From Castor canadensis (taxonomy: Eukaryota; Chordata; Mammalia; Rodentia; Castoridae), in NCBI RefSeq assembly GCF_047511655.1, contig NC_133398.1:106966332-107030331 (forward strand): a stretch of 64,000 bases of DNA. The letters are read 5' to 3'. A model generated the notes under the pieces. The model was not told the DNA's origin. It saw only the letters and a program-made list of their open reading frames with translations, and made no database searches. A program made the translations under genes and the position numbers. This document shows, one piece after another, positions 12,690-24,634 of this stretch (the stretch's first letter is position 1; each line of letters begins with the position of its first letter).

Positions 12690-12870
12690 ACTTACATGCC
12701 GTGTTCATTTAAAAACCTTTACTGGCTCCCTATTACCTAGAAAATGGACTTCAGCAGCCCTCCATCAACCTGTAAAGCCCTCCACAATCTAATCTCAGAC
12801 ACCCTAAAACCACATTTCTTTCTCTTGCCATCAAAGCACCCTGCACCCCACATGTCAGGCAAATTTGGTC
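12690..12870 (+). mobile_element. Ancient interspersed repeat, possibly L2
   Basis: TTTACTGGCTCCCTATTACC and AAGCCCTCCACAATCTAATC match the phrase order common in ancient mammalian LINE2-type repeats. Heavily diverged; family assignment is tentative. Confidence 0.4.
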
Positions 12871-12897
12871 AGCCAACACTCACCAAAAGACATCAGA

Positions 12898-13005
12898 AAA
12901 GCCAGGCATGTTGGTACATACCTGAAATCCCAGCACTTGGAAAGCACAAGGAGGAGGATCAGAAATTCAAGGCCAACCTGGGCTACAGTGTGAGACCTTG
13001 ACAAA
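12898..13005 (+). mobile_element. B1/Alu-like SINE
   Basis: AGCCAGGCATGTTGGTACAT, AATCCCAGCACTTGG and CAACCTGGGCTACAGTGTGA are diagnostic of the 7SL-derived B1 family. Right end at GACAAAAATCC. Confidence 0.85.
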
Positions 13006-13375
13006 AATCCAAACCAAACACAAACTAGACTTCATCTGAAGCCCCTGGGAGTGGCTCCCCCTCTGATGGAAATCACTTCTTTCCCACCCCCATTTCCACT
13101 TGTCCAAAGCTTCCAATGTCTTCAACATTCTGTTCATTGTGAAGGCTGTTGTTATAGTTTATGGGCCAGGAAATCAATAACACATTGTATTCCTAGTCAC
13201 AATAACTCTGATACAGCAGAACTGGAAAAGAATGGAAACAAAAACCAAAAAAGGAAAAAAATCAAATTTTCTCTGTGATTCTCTGGGTGCCAACCCCAGG
13301 GTGCCAACCCCAGCATAACTCCACCCAGGCTGGTATTCAGAACACACAGGATTAAAATCAAAAAGCACTAAGAGA

Positions 13376-13602
13376 GAGTCTGGGCATGACAGCTCTCAAC
13401 TGTGGTCCCAGTTACTCAGGAGATGGAGGTGGGATGATCACAGTTCTAGGATGGACTGGAATGGAAAGTGGGAGACTCTATCTGAAAATCAATCTAAAAG
13501 CAAGAGGACAGGGGGCGTGGCTCAAATGGTAGAGCACTTGCTCAGCAAGCTCAAGGCTGTGAGTTCAATCCCCAGTACCACCAAAAACCAAACAAAAACA
13601 AA
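13376..13602 (+). mobile_element. Dimeric SINE: B1-like + tRNA-like
   Basis: The left half (CTGGGCATGACAGCTC, CCCAGTTACTCAGGAG) is 7SL-like. The right half (GGCGTGGCTCAAATGGTAGA, GTTCAATCCCCAGTACCACC) is the tRNA-like unit with an A-rich tail. The best-preserved dimer in the left half of the window. Confidence 0.85.
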
Positions 13603-13727
13603 AAAGGCACTAAAAAAGAATGTGCTGGTCACATATGAGATTTGACTGTGTGTGTATGTGTCCATGCATAACCAAGCTTTGGAGGAAGACCTATTTTAAG
13701 ATGCTATACTGTGAGGGATATTGCTAA

Positions 13728-14105
13728 ATTTGGGTCTTAAGTGTGACCCCAATGTCACTGTGTTAAAGGCTTGAACCCAGCCTGGTGCTCCTGGGAAGGG
13801 GTGGAAATTTTAATAGGAGGGAACTAGTGGGAAGTCTTCCATCACTGGGACATGCTCTCACAGGGGACCCTGGGACCCAGCTCTCTTCCTCTTTATCTTC
13901 TGCATCCTGGCCGTGAGGAGAGTACTTTTTCACCCCCATGGGATCCCTGCCATGATGGACAGCCTCACCAGAGACCCAAAACAACAGAGCTAACTAAACA
14001 GGGACTGAAACCGCTAAAATCCTGAATCACACAATAAACTTCTCTTCATGCATTGTTTGGCTCAGGTATTTGTTACACTACTCAAAAGCTGAGAAACATG
14101 CAGGA
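13728..14105 (+). mobile_element. MaLR/MLT-like LTR
   Basis: Contains TGTGACCCCAATGTC, GGAAGTCTTCCATCACTGGG, a Pro/Cys-rich-looking C/T tract and ACAATAAACTTCTCTTC near 14029, a layout shared with 34780-35075 and 36233-36612. It ends with a TTTGGCTCAGGTATTTGTTA phrase typical of these elements. Confidence 0.55.
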
Positions 14106-14595
14106 TTTTATTTTCTTTATATTTTAAGGATTTAAAATAAAAATTTAACTGCAAATTTTAAAACTCATATAATTTTATTTGCAACAATAATTTACCCTTA
14201 TCATTTTCAGCTGTCATGCTGGCCAAAGTCCCCTTCCCCTCCCAGCCTTGCCACGCCTTCTGTGGCACTTCGCTTGTGAACTCATCTCGCTCTCATCTAC
14301 TACTGTGTCTTGATCACACAGGCGTTAAGAACGTGGAAAACAATCACTGATGAACATTCCCAAAATAAAAAAGTGCCCTCTGGACAGCCTTCCTTGGTAA
14401 GGTTCGGACACTGCCTTTGACAAAGCCCTTCCTTCCAACAATGTGCCTTCTGTTTCCTACACTCAGGCATCGTGGCTCTGATTGGGTAAACTCTGGGAGG
14501 GTGCCTCTTCGAGATTATTTAACATGATGGTTAGGACGCCTACAAGCTGCATCCTTTTCTTTCTTTCTGGATTAATCGATCAAGGGGCAAAGGGG
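14106..14595. other. Intergenic, nothing recognised
   Basis: AT-rich to 14210, then a more GC-balanced stretch. No supported gene. Confidence 0.4.
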
Positions 14596-14599
14596 AGTT

Positions 14600-15000
14600 T
14601 GGGATCTTTAACCTTTGTCCCATTGGGTGTGTACTTCAGGATATGTACACTCAGGGGCCTTGGGTATTGTGGTTCCATAAACACAGCAGGAACTTTTCAG
14701 TCTAGGGTTCTTGTACACATTTTCATGAAGGTCTGGCCATAGGGGGGTTTTCAATATTTCCATAATAGAGACCCATTCTCTGGCCAATTTTACTGGCACC
14801 CTACTTTGTACTATGGCCAGGCATTGTTACAAAGGAGGGATACCTTTTTTTCTTGAGCCTCTTTGACTTAAATTGACTCCAGTTAGCCATTAGACACCCA
14901 ATGGGTGAATCCTTTGAAATACCAGGAGTATATTCTGTAGGTCTACCTTTCTTATGCAGTGGGGAAAGAGTGAGAGTCTTGTGAGACAAAAAAATCAAAA
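14600..15000 (-). mobile_element. Eroded endogenous-retrovirus gag remnant
   Basis: The minus-strand translation from 14998 contains PIGCLMANW (about 14905-14879) followed by a Lys/Arg cluster (RLKKKRY). This is the motif order of the matrix part of type-I ERV Gag. Stops break it after about 65 residues, and a further piece is readable to about 14608. No protease, polymerase or envelope remnant was seen beside it. A dead copy; the assignment is from motif resemblance only. Confidence 0.4.
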
Positions 15001-15004
15001 GTCA

Positions 15005-16845
15005 TAATACTGTCCTGGACAACTTTTTGCCACATACAAATATTTCAACATAAGATACTGAGTCCTTGAGGCACACACAAAACAAATTCTTACAAATTCT
15101 CACTGGGCAAGGTGTACACAAAGTTCCTAGAAAGGAAACGAAAATCCCTGGAAGGTTTTGTGCACAGGCTTCCACATATTGGGGTCAAGTTAGTGCCTGG
15201 GGTGATTGACAGCCTGTGGTGGAGGTGTGTTAAACTCTTCTCTGGGTTTGGGGCAGGTGATATCCTCCTGCCACATAGCTTTCTCCCACTTCCCAGGCCT
15301 GATGGGCTGTGGTCAGCCTGACGCCATTCCAGCTGACAGTCTCTCCCCTCCCTGCTGTGGGTGAATAGATGCCAATGTCCCTGCCAGCTGCTGATGCTCT
15401 TGCCGATGAAGGAGACCTCAGTCAGTTGTTGATGGCCCTGTTGCTTCTCTTGCTCACAGCTCCAGATATTATGGGAATTGCTTGTTCACCCTGCCACTGC
15501 TGTTGCCTTTACCTCCACCTCTGCTGCATCTCTTCTCAGTTGCCAGCTCACTGCTGTACTAATTGAGAATCCGATGTAGACAAACAACTTGAGAGAAGTT
15601 ACTTAGACCTAATGTTGCAAAACCAGGGGTCAGCACTGCAAAGGAGCATGTCTCCCAGCCGCTCACAAGTGAGCAAGCAGCCTTCCTTCTTGAATAGCCC
15701 AAGGAGCGGGAGAAGGGGAAAGACAAAAAACAGAGAAAAAGAGGGGGAGATAAAGGGGTGGGGAGGAATTACAACTCATAGCAATCCCTTCATGCAAAAG
15801 AAGGATTGTCTTGGCACCTCTCACAGGAGAGGTGTACCCTCCCCTGTCACATCACTGGAATAGGACACCAAGCATTCTACAGTGCACCTAGGCTTGTAGT
15901 GATGAGAGTCTGGTGCACGCTTCTTATTGGCACAATACTTTTAGAAGCTGGAGTCATTCTTTGGAGTCAAAGAAGCTGGTTCTGACATGAGGGAAATATG
16001 GCAACCTGGCTAGCAGTCCTTGGCTCAAAGCAGCTATGGCCCTGGGAAAGGGTCTAACAGTTGCCAACCTTCCCCAACTCCCAACATCTCAACACATTTA
16101 AAGAAGAAAAATAAACACCATAGGAGGTGCGTACAATCAAGACTAATCATTAACAGTGCCTTAACAGTATTTAACAGTGTTATTTCACAGTGCTCTAATA
16201 ATTCTTAACTTCTCCAGAGCCCCAGAGGTGTGGGTTCCTACCATCTGTTACAGATGAGCAAGGAGTACCACTTCTAAGTGTATAGCCAAAGGAAATAAAA
16301 TCACTCTCATACTCACTGTGGCATTATTCAAAATAACAAGATTAGGGAAGGATCTAATTGTAGACAGATGAATAAAAAATGTGACACACAAAAATTCTAA
16401 TGCCATTCCTTGTTTTTTTAAACAAGACCACAATTCTACCATTTGTGACAATGTACGTCCAAAAGGATGAATTCTTAAGAACATTTCACATGGCCTAATG
16501 AAGAAAAATACCATCTTATTTCATTTTCATTTGAAATCTAGGAAAGTCAAACTTACAGAATCAGAGAATGACACGGTCCATTCCCAGGTTGTGAGAAATG
16601 GGGAGATTCTGGTCAAAAGGAACAAACATGCAGTTGTAAGTGAAGTGCTGGAGTCCTAATGTAGCAGGGAGGAGGATCAAAAGAAAACAGACTAGGCCTG
16701 TGTTCAGATATAGTAGCAGGGGGGAAGGGATGGCAAAGCAGAGAGATAAAACCTAAGAATCCAAAGGTGAACAAGGTCACATAGCACTACGGGTAGAAGA
16801 GCACTTAGCACTAGACTGAAGTAGCCTATAGAACTGCATGGAACC
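15005..16845. other. Intergenic; no gene recognised
   Basis: Part of 15005-15900 may be leader or LTR sequence of the adjacent gag remnant, but no LTR ends could be set. A CTG/GCTGC-rich stretch lies at 15370-15560. The short ORFs here (to 88 residues) show no known domain. Confidence 0.35.
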
Positions 16846-16849
16846 TTGT

Positions 16850-17040
16850 ATGGGTTAAATCTTATTTTTAATTTTATTGCTTCTGTAACCTGCTTGCAGG
16901 GTACATAAGGTGAGATCCCTTAGTTCTTGGGGCTCAGACTTTGGGTACCAGTCCACTGAGTCTGTGCTGGCACAATAAAATGTTGCTTCTAGCTTAAACT
17001 GCCTCAGTGTCCCTCTCAGCTTGTAACTTCATGCAATGCT
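16850..17040 (+). mobile_element. LTR-like sequence with poly(A) signal
   Basis: TGCTGGCACAATAAAATGTTG followed by CTGCCTCAGTGTCCCTCTC is a typical LTR R/U5 junction (AATAAA at 16972-16977). The upstream part, with TACATAAGGTGAGATCCC, fits a short U3. The upstream edge is uncertain. Confidence 0.45.
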
Positions 17041-17384
17041 AATGTACACAGCTTGATAAGCCAAGCTACAAATGATGCAATATCTAACTGAAATCTGCTC
17101 ACAGGAGATCTGAAGTGTTCTCACCAGGGGAGGGGAGGATCTCAGAGATGGAGCATTACCTCTATCCGCACCCCTCAAAAGATGGCTGCAAGGTGACAGA
17201 CATCTTAATTAACTTGATTATGGCATTCATACACAATGCACACACATCTCAAATCACTAAGTACATGCTGAACGTGAACTACTTTCATTTGTCAACCTTG
17301 CCACAATGAATGCAAAAAATAAAACACATTAAAACTATATTGAGGTTTCTCCCTGATACATTTTCATAGGACAGAAATGTTTTT

Positions 17385-19060
17385 AAATAGTCATCAATTT
17401 GACTACCTTAAATTTCAAAATCTTCAGTTTCAAAGGATCTTCACAGGTTGACTTTTCAAAACCAAACTCACAAACTGGGACATCATTTCACATTAACATT
17501 TTAGCACCAACTACATATCACTCGTTAATACAACTCAAAAAAATATGGTACTTATGCTCTACCACACTAACACGGTGGACCCGAAAGACATTTTAACATA
17601 GTGCAAGGTTTTAAAAATATTCCAGCAAACAACACACCATAAGTACCTGCTAACCAAAATCCACAGCAAGCAACACCAAAACTAAATTTTTTGGAGCAGC
17701 TGTACTATGACCAGGATCTACACACATTGCCCATGATTGAAAAAAGTAGACAACACAGTCCTGATATTCCCAATTAAGGTGGCATGAAGAGCAAAGGTTA
17801 CATTTAATATGGTAGTTATCTTGTTAAAACTACACTCACGGACCTTGACACAGAACAGATGAGAACAGAGTTTGTTCCCCTGAAACTTACTCATATAGTT
17901 AAGGGGACATAGTCCAAAAGAGAGCAGAATGCAGAGTTCAGTGGGGGAATGCTGCCATGTATTCAACAAATCATTTTGGTGACTTATTATTTCTGTGTTG
18001 GAAGACCTTCAAAGTCAACATAAATGGCTTCAGAATGGCAGAAGAATGCTGAGTCAACAAAAGGCGGTTAGCTTGAACTTCAGTCTGTACAAACAGAACA
18101 TTTATCTAGTTTTCCCTTCTTGCCACTGAATACAAACCACTGAAATAGAAAAAACACCCAAAGAACTGTGAAATGTAGTAAGAAACAATATGGTAGTAGG
18201 GAGTCTTAGTGTCCCTCCCCCCAAAAAATGACAGCTGGCAGTTACCAACCTGGTAACATTGGGCAAATAGGCACATGCTTCCTGGAATTGAACTGGAACC
18301 TCTGACAGCACAAAGTGATCCTCGAGGCCCAATCATCACCCGATGTGGACAAATGTGGAGCCCTGAGGCTAAAGTCCAAGCAATGGAACCACACTTCTCC
18401 ATACCAGGCCTGAGACTCTCCTACCTGGAGATGCTGAGCAACCAGACAGCTCCCACAGGAGGAACCTGGCGAACGAGTAGCCTACTCCAGGAGGACATGT
18501 ACAAACGTACATGTCACACTTTTCTCCCATCCTGACCTCTTCAGGGACTGTGATAACAGACCCAACACCTAAACCATGCACACACATTGACAACAGGAAC
18601 CACCAGGACTCATATGTCTGTGTAAGATGGAGAGCACAAAAAGCAGGAAAGCTTCTCCAATACAGGGTGAACCTGTTTCTGCACCTCTCACACACTCCTG
18701 AAGAACATTCTTTCTTCCCACCATCACTCTGTGCTCCCTACCTCTTCGTTTTAGGATTCAGGGCTGGTGCTCTGGGGAACTTCTGGGTAATGACAAATCC
18801 CAATGCAGAGGAACAACAGGACTCTCAGAAAAATAAATGGCAGATGCAAACATGACAATGGACCATTTTATAGAAGCTGTATTCAAATGAATTATCCTGG
18901 AAGACACTTATGGATGAGGAAGACTCCTATGGACTAACACTGATTGGTTAATGTTCTTTCTGGGTATCAACCAATTAGAGAAAAAGACTTTTTCAACAGT
19001 ACATGGAATAAAATCTCCTCAATAGCACATTCATCTTTGTTCAGTTCATTTTCACATTTT
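17385..19060 (-). repeat. Ancient tandem duplication, copy A
   Basis: Aligns colinearly by eye with 22075-25100 (copy B). Shared blocks include CATCAATTTGACTA, AACATTTTA(G/A)CACCAA, AGAAGACCTTCAA, CAGCTTTC/CACTAAG-type phrases and the whole promoter-like block at the right end. Identity is visibly low, with many indels, so the duplication is old. No ORF in either copy is conserved in the other, so a protein product is not supported; a noncoding or dead locus read on the minus strand is the simplest view. Confidence 0.55.
18866..18975 (-). promoter_or_regulatory. H2B-like promoter block, copy A
   Basis: On the minus strand, in order: an inverted CCAAT (CCAAT on + at 18971-18975), CCAAT (ATTGG on + at 18943-18947), octamer-like ATTTGAAT (18888-18881) and TATAAAA (18872-18866). 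The octamer directly upstream of TATA with CCAAT boxes beyond it is the layout of replication-dependent histone H2B promoters; the octamer has one change from ATTTGCAT. Transcription would run leftward from about 18840. Confidence 0.45.
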
Positions 19061-19082
19061 TGGAAAACACTGAAAATTTGAC

Positions 19083-19308
19083 TAGAGCTGGGCATGGGGG
19101 CCTATGCCTGTAGTCCAAGCTAATTGGGAAGCTGAGGTACAAAGGTCACTTGAATCTAGATCAAGCTGAACTGAACGACATAATGAAACTCCATCTCAAA
19201 AGTCTGTGTGTAGGTGGGGGAGCTGGGACTGTCGATCAGGGGTAGAGCACTTGCCTATCAGTGAGGCAGGCCCCTGGTTTGATCCCCAGAAGTGGAAAAA
19301 AAAATACC
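19083..19308 (+). mobile_element. Dimeric SINE
   Basis: The B1-like left half (AGCTGGGCATGGGGGCCTAT) is followed by a tRNA-like half (AGGGGTAGAGCACTTGCCTA, GGTTTGATCCCCAGAAG) and an A-run. The right half is of the more ID-like type. Confidence 0.8.
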
Positions 19309-19309
19309 C

Positions 19310-20435
19310 TACTGTAACTGAGTCCAAACTTGCAATTCTCTAATGCTGTCACGCTTCAACACATTTTGGCAGCTCCATCTCTAGTTCATTAATCCAATTA
19401 TAAATTTAGTTTCCTAAATTATATTTCAAATGCCTACACTTTGGTTCAGTGCTCCATGACCAGATAATCTCTAGTTAGAATGAAAACATCAGACAGCTCA
19501 AGTTTCTGGGAAATACTACATGTACGTACCGTATCCTCTAACATTATCTTCATATAACTATCCCATACTCCCCCAAAGGTTTGGAAATAGGGTCTGGAGA
19601 AATCAGACTATCCCCTTCCACCATAAAGCCTACTTTCTTTCTCACCAACACTTGCTTCTCAGGCATTGGTTTTTCTGTAGGCAATCTTTTGAACGTTATG
19701 TATTATTTTTAAATTATTTTCTCTTCTATTGATTTAAACAGTTTAAGCATAATTCCAGTACCTGAACATTTGGGAAAATATCTACTATCTATGAACCTTT
19801 AAAATAGTGACTTCCTCATGGTTCAATAATTTCCAACTTGGGAAATCAAATCCTTAAAATGTGTACATTTCAGGTATTTGTGTATTCCACTTGATCTGAG
19901 CTTTGCCCACACTGGTTAGAGGATCACTGAATCAGCCAGCATCCTGAGGGCAACACTCAACAAAGGGTTCACTGCAGCTGAGGTCACATTCAAAATGCAA
20001 ACAATGCAAATGTTAACCAGTAACTACAAAAGAAAAAGACAAAATGTAGTTCTTTATACCTTCAACAAGCAAAATGAAGAAACTACATATGCTACAACAC
20101 GAATGCTACAAAATGAAGCAACTGGATAGAAAAAAAAAAACCAAACTAAAAGTAATCAGAAGTAGAAGACCAAACACTGTAGGCATGAAAAGAGCAAATG
20201 TCTAGAAACAGTGTAGATCCATGGTAGTCTAGGGCTGGAGGGGAAACGGAATGGCAGCAAATACCATAAAGTGTTTTTTCATTAACAGAAATGTGCTTAA
20301 TTTACCCCATGATTATGGTCACATGGCTCTGCAAAAACACTGTGCCAAGCATGGGATGCATCCACTTAAAATGTGATGGTTGGCTCCTGAGCCACAGGCT
20401 TCAGAGACACCTAAAATGTAACAAAAACAACCCTG
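19310..20435. other. Intergenic, nothing recognised
   Basis: AT-rich with no supported gene or RNA. An A-run lies near 20131. Some stretches look like old L1 or simple decay but could not be assigned. Confidence 0.4.
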
Positions 20436-20439
20436 GCAT

Positions 20440-20770
20440 CCAGGAGAGCAACAGCGCACTGCTGCCCAGCTGCCCGGCTCCACCGTCGCACCTGCTCCCC
20501 TTTCTCTGCACACACAGCTGGCTCTACTGTCTGCATTGCCCACTTTCTCCTCCTCTGGCTTGCACAGAGCAGCAGCAGGACAGGCATGGCCTGGATCTCC
20601 AGAGCTGCAGTCGTTCAACCACAATGGCAGGAGAGGGCACAGCTGGCTTCTGCTGAGGGCAGGATATGGCAGTTTCGGGGCCATGGGGTTCCGCAGGAGA
20701 CACACGTGGCCAGCTGGACACACTGGGGGCTGCCAAGTGCACTCCACCAGGGAGATTTCATCTGAGGCAG
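20440..20770. other. GC-rich unidentified block
   Basis: A distinctly GC-rich 330-base block in AT-rich surroundings. It has overlapping ORFs on both strands (minus 142 residues 20319-20747, Cys-rich; plus 123 residues 20536-20907). Neither matches a family I know, and the Cys pattern does not fit a zinc finger or EGF. It may be part of a processed pseudogene or a decayed LTR. Confidence 0.3.
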
Positions 20771-20774
20771 GAAA

Positions 20775-21133
20775 ACTGGAAATCCATGACCCTTATTTAA
20801 CACATGACATGGAAATCAATTCAAAATGGACTAAAGGCTTACCCATAAATCTCCTAAAAATGGGAAAATTCCATGACATGGGTCTTAGCAATGATGTCTG
20901 GATGTGACACCAAAAGCACAAGCAACAGAAGCAAAATTGAACTCCACCAAAGGAAAAAAAAAGCAAAAAAAGCAAAACAAAGAGTAAGAAGAATGTTTCA
21001 AACCATGCATCTGATAAAGGAGCAATATCCAAAAAGCGGTTTTAACAGTGAGAAAACGGTTGGGGCTGTGGTCAGTGGTACACTGCTTGCCTAGCACGCT
21101 AAAGGCATTGGGTTGCATCCCTGGCAACACACA

Positions 21134-21192
<59 letters not shown>

Positions 21193-21960
21193 AACACCTG
21201 TTTAAATATTTCCCCACAAAGACATGAGGATGGTCAATCAGTACATGAAAAGATACTCTATTTCCAATTATCAGGGAAATGCAAATAAAGACCATAGCCA
21301 TCTGTATTACCTAACACCTGTTAGAGACAGTTTCTTTAAAAAACTTACAAGTAGAACTACCATATGATCCAGAAATCCCACGTACAAGTCTTTCACCCAA
21401 GAAAATAAATTATCTCAAGTGCATGCACTACTCACGTTTCATTGCAACATTCTGGGCAATAGCAATACATGGAAGCCACCTAAGCATTTCTCCACAAATA
21501 CACTGAAAACGTGCCATACACACATTATGAATACAGTTTGGCCTTATAAAAGGAAATGCTGCCAATATGGCCACACAGACTCAAAAGCTAGGACCTAGAG
21601 ATGTTCACTAAATCACATAATCCAGGCGCAGAAAGATGCTTTGTGACTGATTTGTACGTGGAATCTACAAAGTCCAACTTCTACAAGGAAAGAGTAGAAT
21701 GGTGTTTGTCAGGAGTTTGGGAAAGGGGATACAGGGAGCATAAACTCAGTTTTATTAAAGTTCTAGAGAACTAATGACTGCATGGAGACTAGTTAACAAG
21801 CACTTAGAACTTAAGTATTCTCTCCATACAAAGAGAAAGCAGTATCTGTGAGGTGATAAATGGGAAATTAGTTTATGATACTCAATTACAATGTATACAT
21901 GTATCAAGTCATCATTGTATACACCTTGAAAATATGCATTGTTTATCAAATATACTGGAA
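20775..21960 (+). mobile_element. Old L1 3' region, split by a SINE
   Basis: Reads as L1 ORF2 C-terminal region (TCAAAATGGACTAAAGGCTT, AGAACTACCATATGATCCAG) through to the 3' end. The SINE at 21057-21195 sits inside it. Many substitutions and stops. Confidence 0.65.
21057..21192 (+). mobile_element. ID-like SINE with (CA)n tail
   Basis: GGTTGGGGCTGTGGTCAGTG, TTGCCTAGCACGC and GGGTTGCATCCCTGGCAACA run directly into about 60 bases of CA repeat (21128-21187). The microsatellite probably grew from the SINE tail. Confidence 0.8.
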
Positions 21961-22164
21961 TAACCCTTCAATGTTCAGAGACAATAAAACCGGTTCCTAA
22001 GGCTCAGATATATTTAAAATACATTTGTGAATTTTAAGTTACATCTGAAATGGGAAGGTTTCAGAAGACTGAAGTACTTTTAAAATATCCATCAATTTGA
22101 CTAGCTTAAAAATCAAGACTTTTGCACTTTAAAGTTTTTTAAAAAGGCCTATTAGGAGAATGTA

Positions 22165-22260
22165 CAAAATGGGTTGCTGACCCATGCCTATCCTCCCAGA
22201 AGTCTGGGCTACACAGCAAGTTCCAAGACAGCCTGAACTACAAGAGACCCTGAAGGAATG
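22165..22260 (+). mobile_element. Diverged B1-like SINE
   Basis: GACCCATGCCTATCCTCCCA, GGGCTACACAGCAAGTTCCA and AGACAGCCTGAACTAC recall the B1 consensus. Short and decayed. Confidence 0.5.
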
Positions 22261-23383
22261 GGGACAGAGGGACATGGGGGTAAGTCTTGAAAGAAGAGAG
22301 AGGGAGTTTGCACATGCACACAAGAGCTACGGACATATCAACCAAACTGAAAATTCAACCTTCCTCCTCGTTTTTAAAATACAGAACACAAAAAACCTGA
22401 ATGACCTTATTATGGGGTAAGACATTTGAAAAGAATCAAGAAAATTAAATTGAAAAACTATCATTTTCTTTCATAAAAAAAGGATCAGATTCTTCAAATA
22501 TACAATGTATTTGTATGTAGTAACTCATACTGTCGACTAGTGTAAATTAGCTTATTAAAATGAAGATGTGGTGCCAGGTTCGTGGATGTGAGACTGGCAC
22601 AGGTGCACTGACTCCCATGCTTAGAAGAGACACTGGTGATTGAGGTTTATGTGTTGTTACTGTGTTGATATTGTATTAAAATTTGTATTTATATCTCCTC
22701 AGTGAAATCTGATAAGGTAGACTATGCCAGGAAGCTTGCAGCTCAGCACCTGCACAGTTGGACTCCTACTGCCTCACTGGATGGAACTTGACATTGATTT
22801 TTTTTTAAGCCAAAGTTGCAAATAAGGGTATTTCACTTCAACATTTTAACACCAAGTAAATTCCACACATTTGGATACAACTGTGAAAATAGCTACTGCT
22901 TTGTCAGTCACATGAACCTAAAAATACAATACTTAAAAGGTTTTCAATGTTTTAAAAACTTATTTCAGAAGAAACAACATGTACTCTCTAAAGGCATCCA
23001 AAGTCCTAACACACCAAATTCACAGTCAGTATTCATAGCCAAATTCACTTATTCTAAAAGGCAGAAACACCATAGGGGACCTGTGACCCAGCAGCAAGAC
23101 TTGGCATTCCCTGTTAATTTAGAAGGAAGAGCAAATCCAAGGCCTAATGATTTTTACATGATTCTTGTAGTTTTAAAAAGCACGCTCAGGAACCTTAGCA
23201 AGTAACCAACAACTAGGACAGAACACACTCCTCCAAAACTTAACTTAGGCAATTATGGGATCACAGCCTGAACTTGGGAAAGGCAGAATCAGAATTCTGA
23301 GGCACATGCTATCTACTGCACAGTAAATGTTACCACTACTGTGTCAGAAGACCTTCAATGACAACTTACGACTCCAGAGCCAA

Positions 23384-24085
23384 ACTACTCACAATAGCCA
23401 AGTTATGGAAACAGCCAAGATGCCCCACCACTGACGAATGGATTAAGAAAATGTGGTATCTATACACAATGGAATTTTATGCAGCCATGAAGAAGAACGA
23501 AATGTTATCATTCGCTGGTAAATGGATTGAATTGGACAACATCATTCTGAGTGAGGCTAGCCTGGCCCAAAAGACCAAAACTTGTATGTTCTCCCTCATA
23601 TGTGGACATCAGATCAAGGGCAAACACAACAAGGGGATTGGACTTTGAGCACATGATAAAAGCAAGAGCACACAAGGGAGGGGTGAGGACAGGTAAGACA
23701 CCTAAAAAATTAGCTAGCATTTGTTGCCCTCAACGCAGAGAAACTAAAGCAGATACCTTAAAAGCAACTGAGGCCAATAGGAAAAGGGGACCAGGAAACA
23801 GAGAAAAGGGTAGACCAAAAAGAATTAACCTAGAAGGTAACACACACGCACAGGAAATTAATGAGCGTCAACTCCCTGTATAGCTATCTTTATCTCAACC
23901 AGCAAAAACCCTTGTTCCTTCCTATTATTGCTTATACTCCCTCTACAACGAAATTAGAGATAAGGGCAAAATAGTTTCTGCTGGGTATTGAGGGGGTGGG
24001 GGGGGGAGTGGGAGGGAGTGGGGGCAGGGGGGAGAAATGACCCAAGCCTTGTATGCACATATGAATAATAAAAGAGAAAAAAAAA
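23384..24085 (+). mobile_element. Young 5'-truncated L1 with TSD
   Basis: Begins in the ORF2 C-terminal region (AGCCAAGTTATGGAAACAGC, AAATGTGGTATCTATACACA) and runs through a G-rich 3'UTR (GGGGGTGGGGGGGGGAGTGG) to an A-rich tail at 24070-24085. The insertion is bounded by a 14-base direct repeat, GACTCCAGAGCCAA, at 23370-23383 and 24086-24099. The 3'UTR matches the minus-strand copy at 61367-61820 closely. Confidence 0.9.
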
Positions 24086-24634
24086 GACTCCAGAGCCAAC
24101 AAAGACGATGGAACAGAAGAAACCTCCTCTCCACAAAAGAAAACTAAGCCTGGAAACAATCAGAGAAGCAGCCAAAGGAGAACTCACAAATGCAGAAAGA
24201 ACAAAGTCTTAGGACACCCTAGTGTCCCCGGCCAACAAGAGGGAGGCAGTGACCCACCTGGTGTTTTTCACCCACCTGCCAGGTAGGCTCCTGGCACACT
24301 GAACCTCAACCTCTAACAATTCGAGGTGACTCCCTGTGTCCAGAATGGCCTCGGGATAAACCTGGGACCCAGCTAGTGGACATTAGTGGCCAACAGAGCC
24401 CCTTTCTCTCCCTTTCCACCTAAGGTTCTCCCTCCTAGGTAGAAATGCCAAGGAGGTCAGGCAGCTCCTTCAAGAGGGCACCTGCACCACCAGCACCCAT
24501 TCCACGAAAACGTCCACTCACCGCCAGGAAAGCAGGTGGCTCTTCCTGCCCCACTCCGCCCTCCACTTGGGGAGAGTCCAGGGCCCGTGGTCACGGCCCC
24601 CCTGTGATACCCTACCCAACTTCAATAACGGGAG

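Noticed and set aside
20319..20747. 142-residue Cys-rich minus ORF
   Set aside because: No known domain spacing, overlaps a comparable ORF on the other strand, and is explained by high GC content.
21128..21187. Possible CRISPR-like or other spaced repeat array
   Set aside because: Simple CA dinucleotide repeat without spacers; the genome is mammalian.
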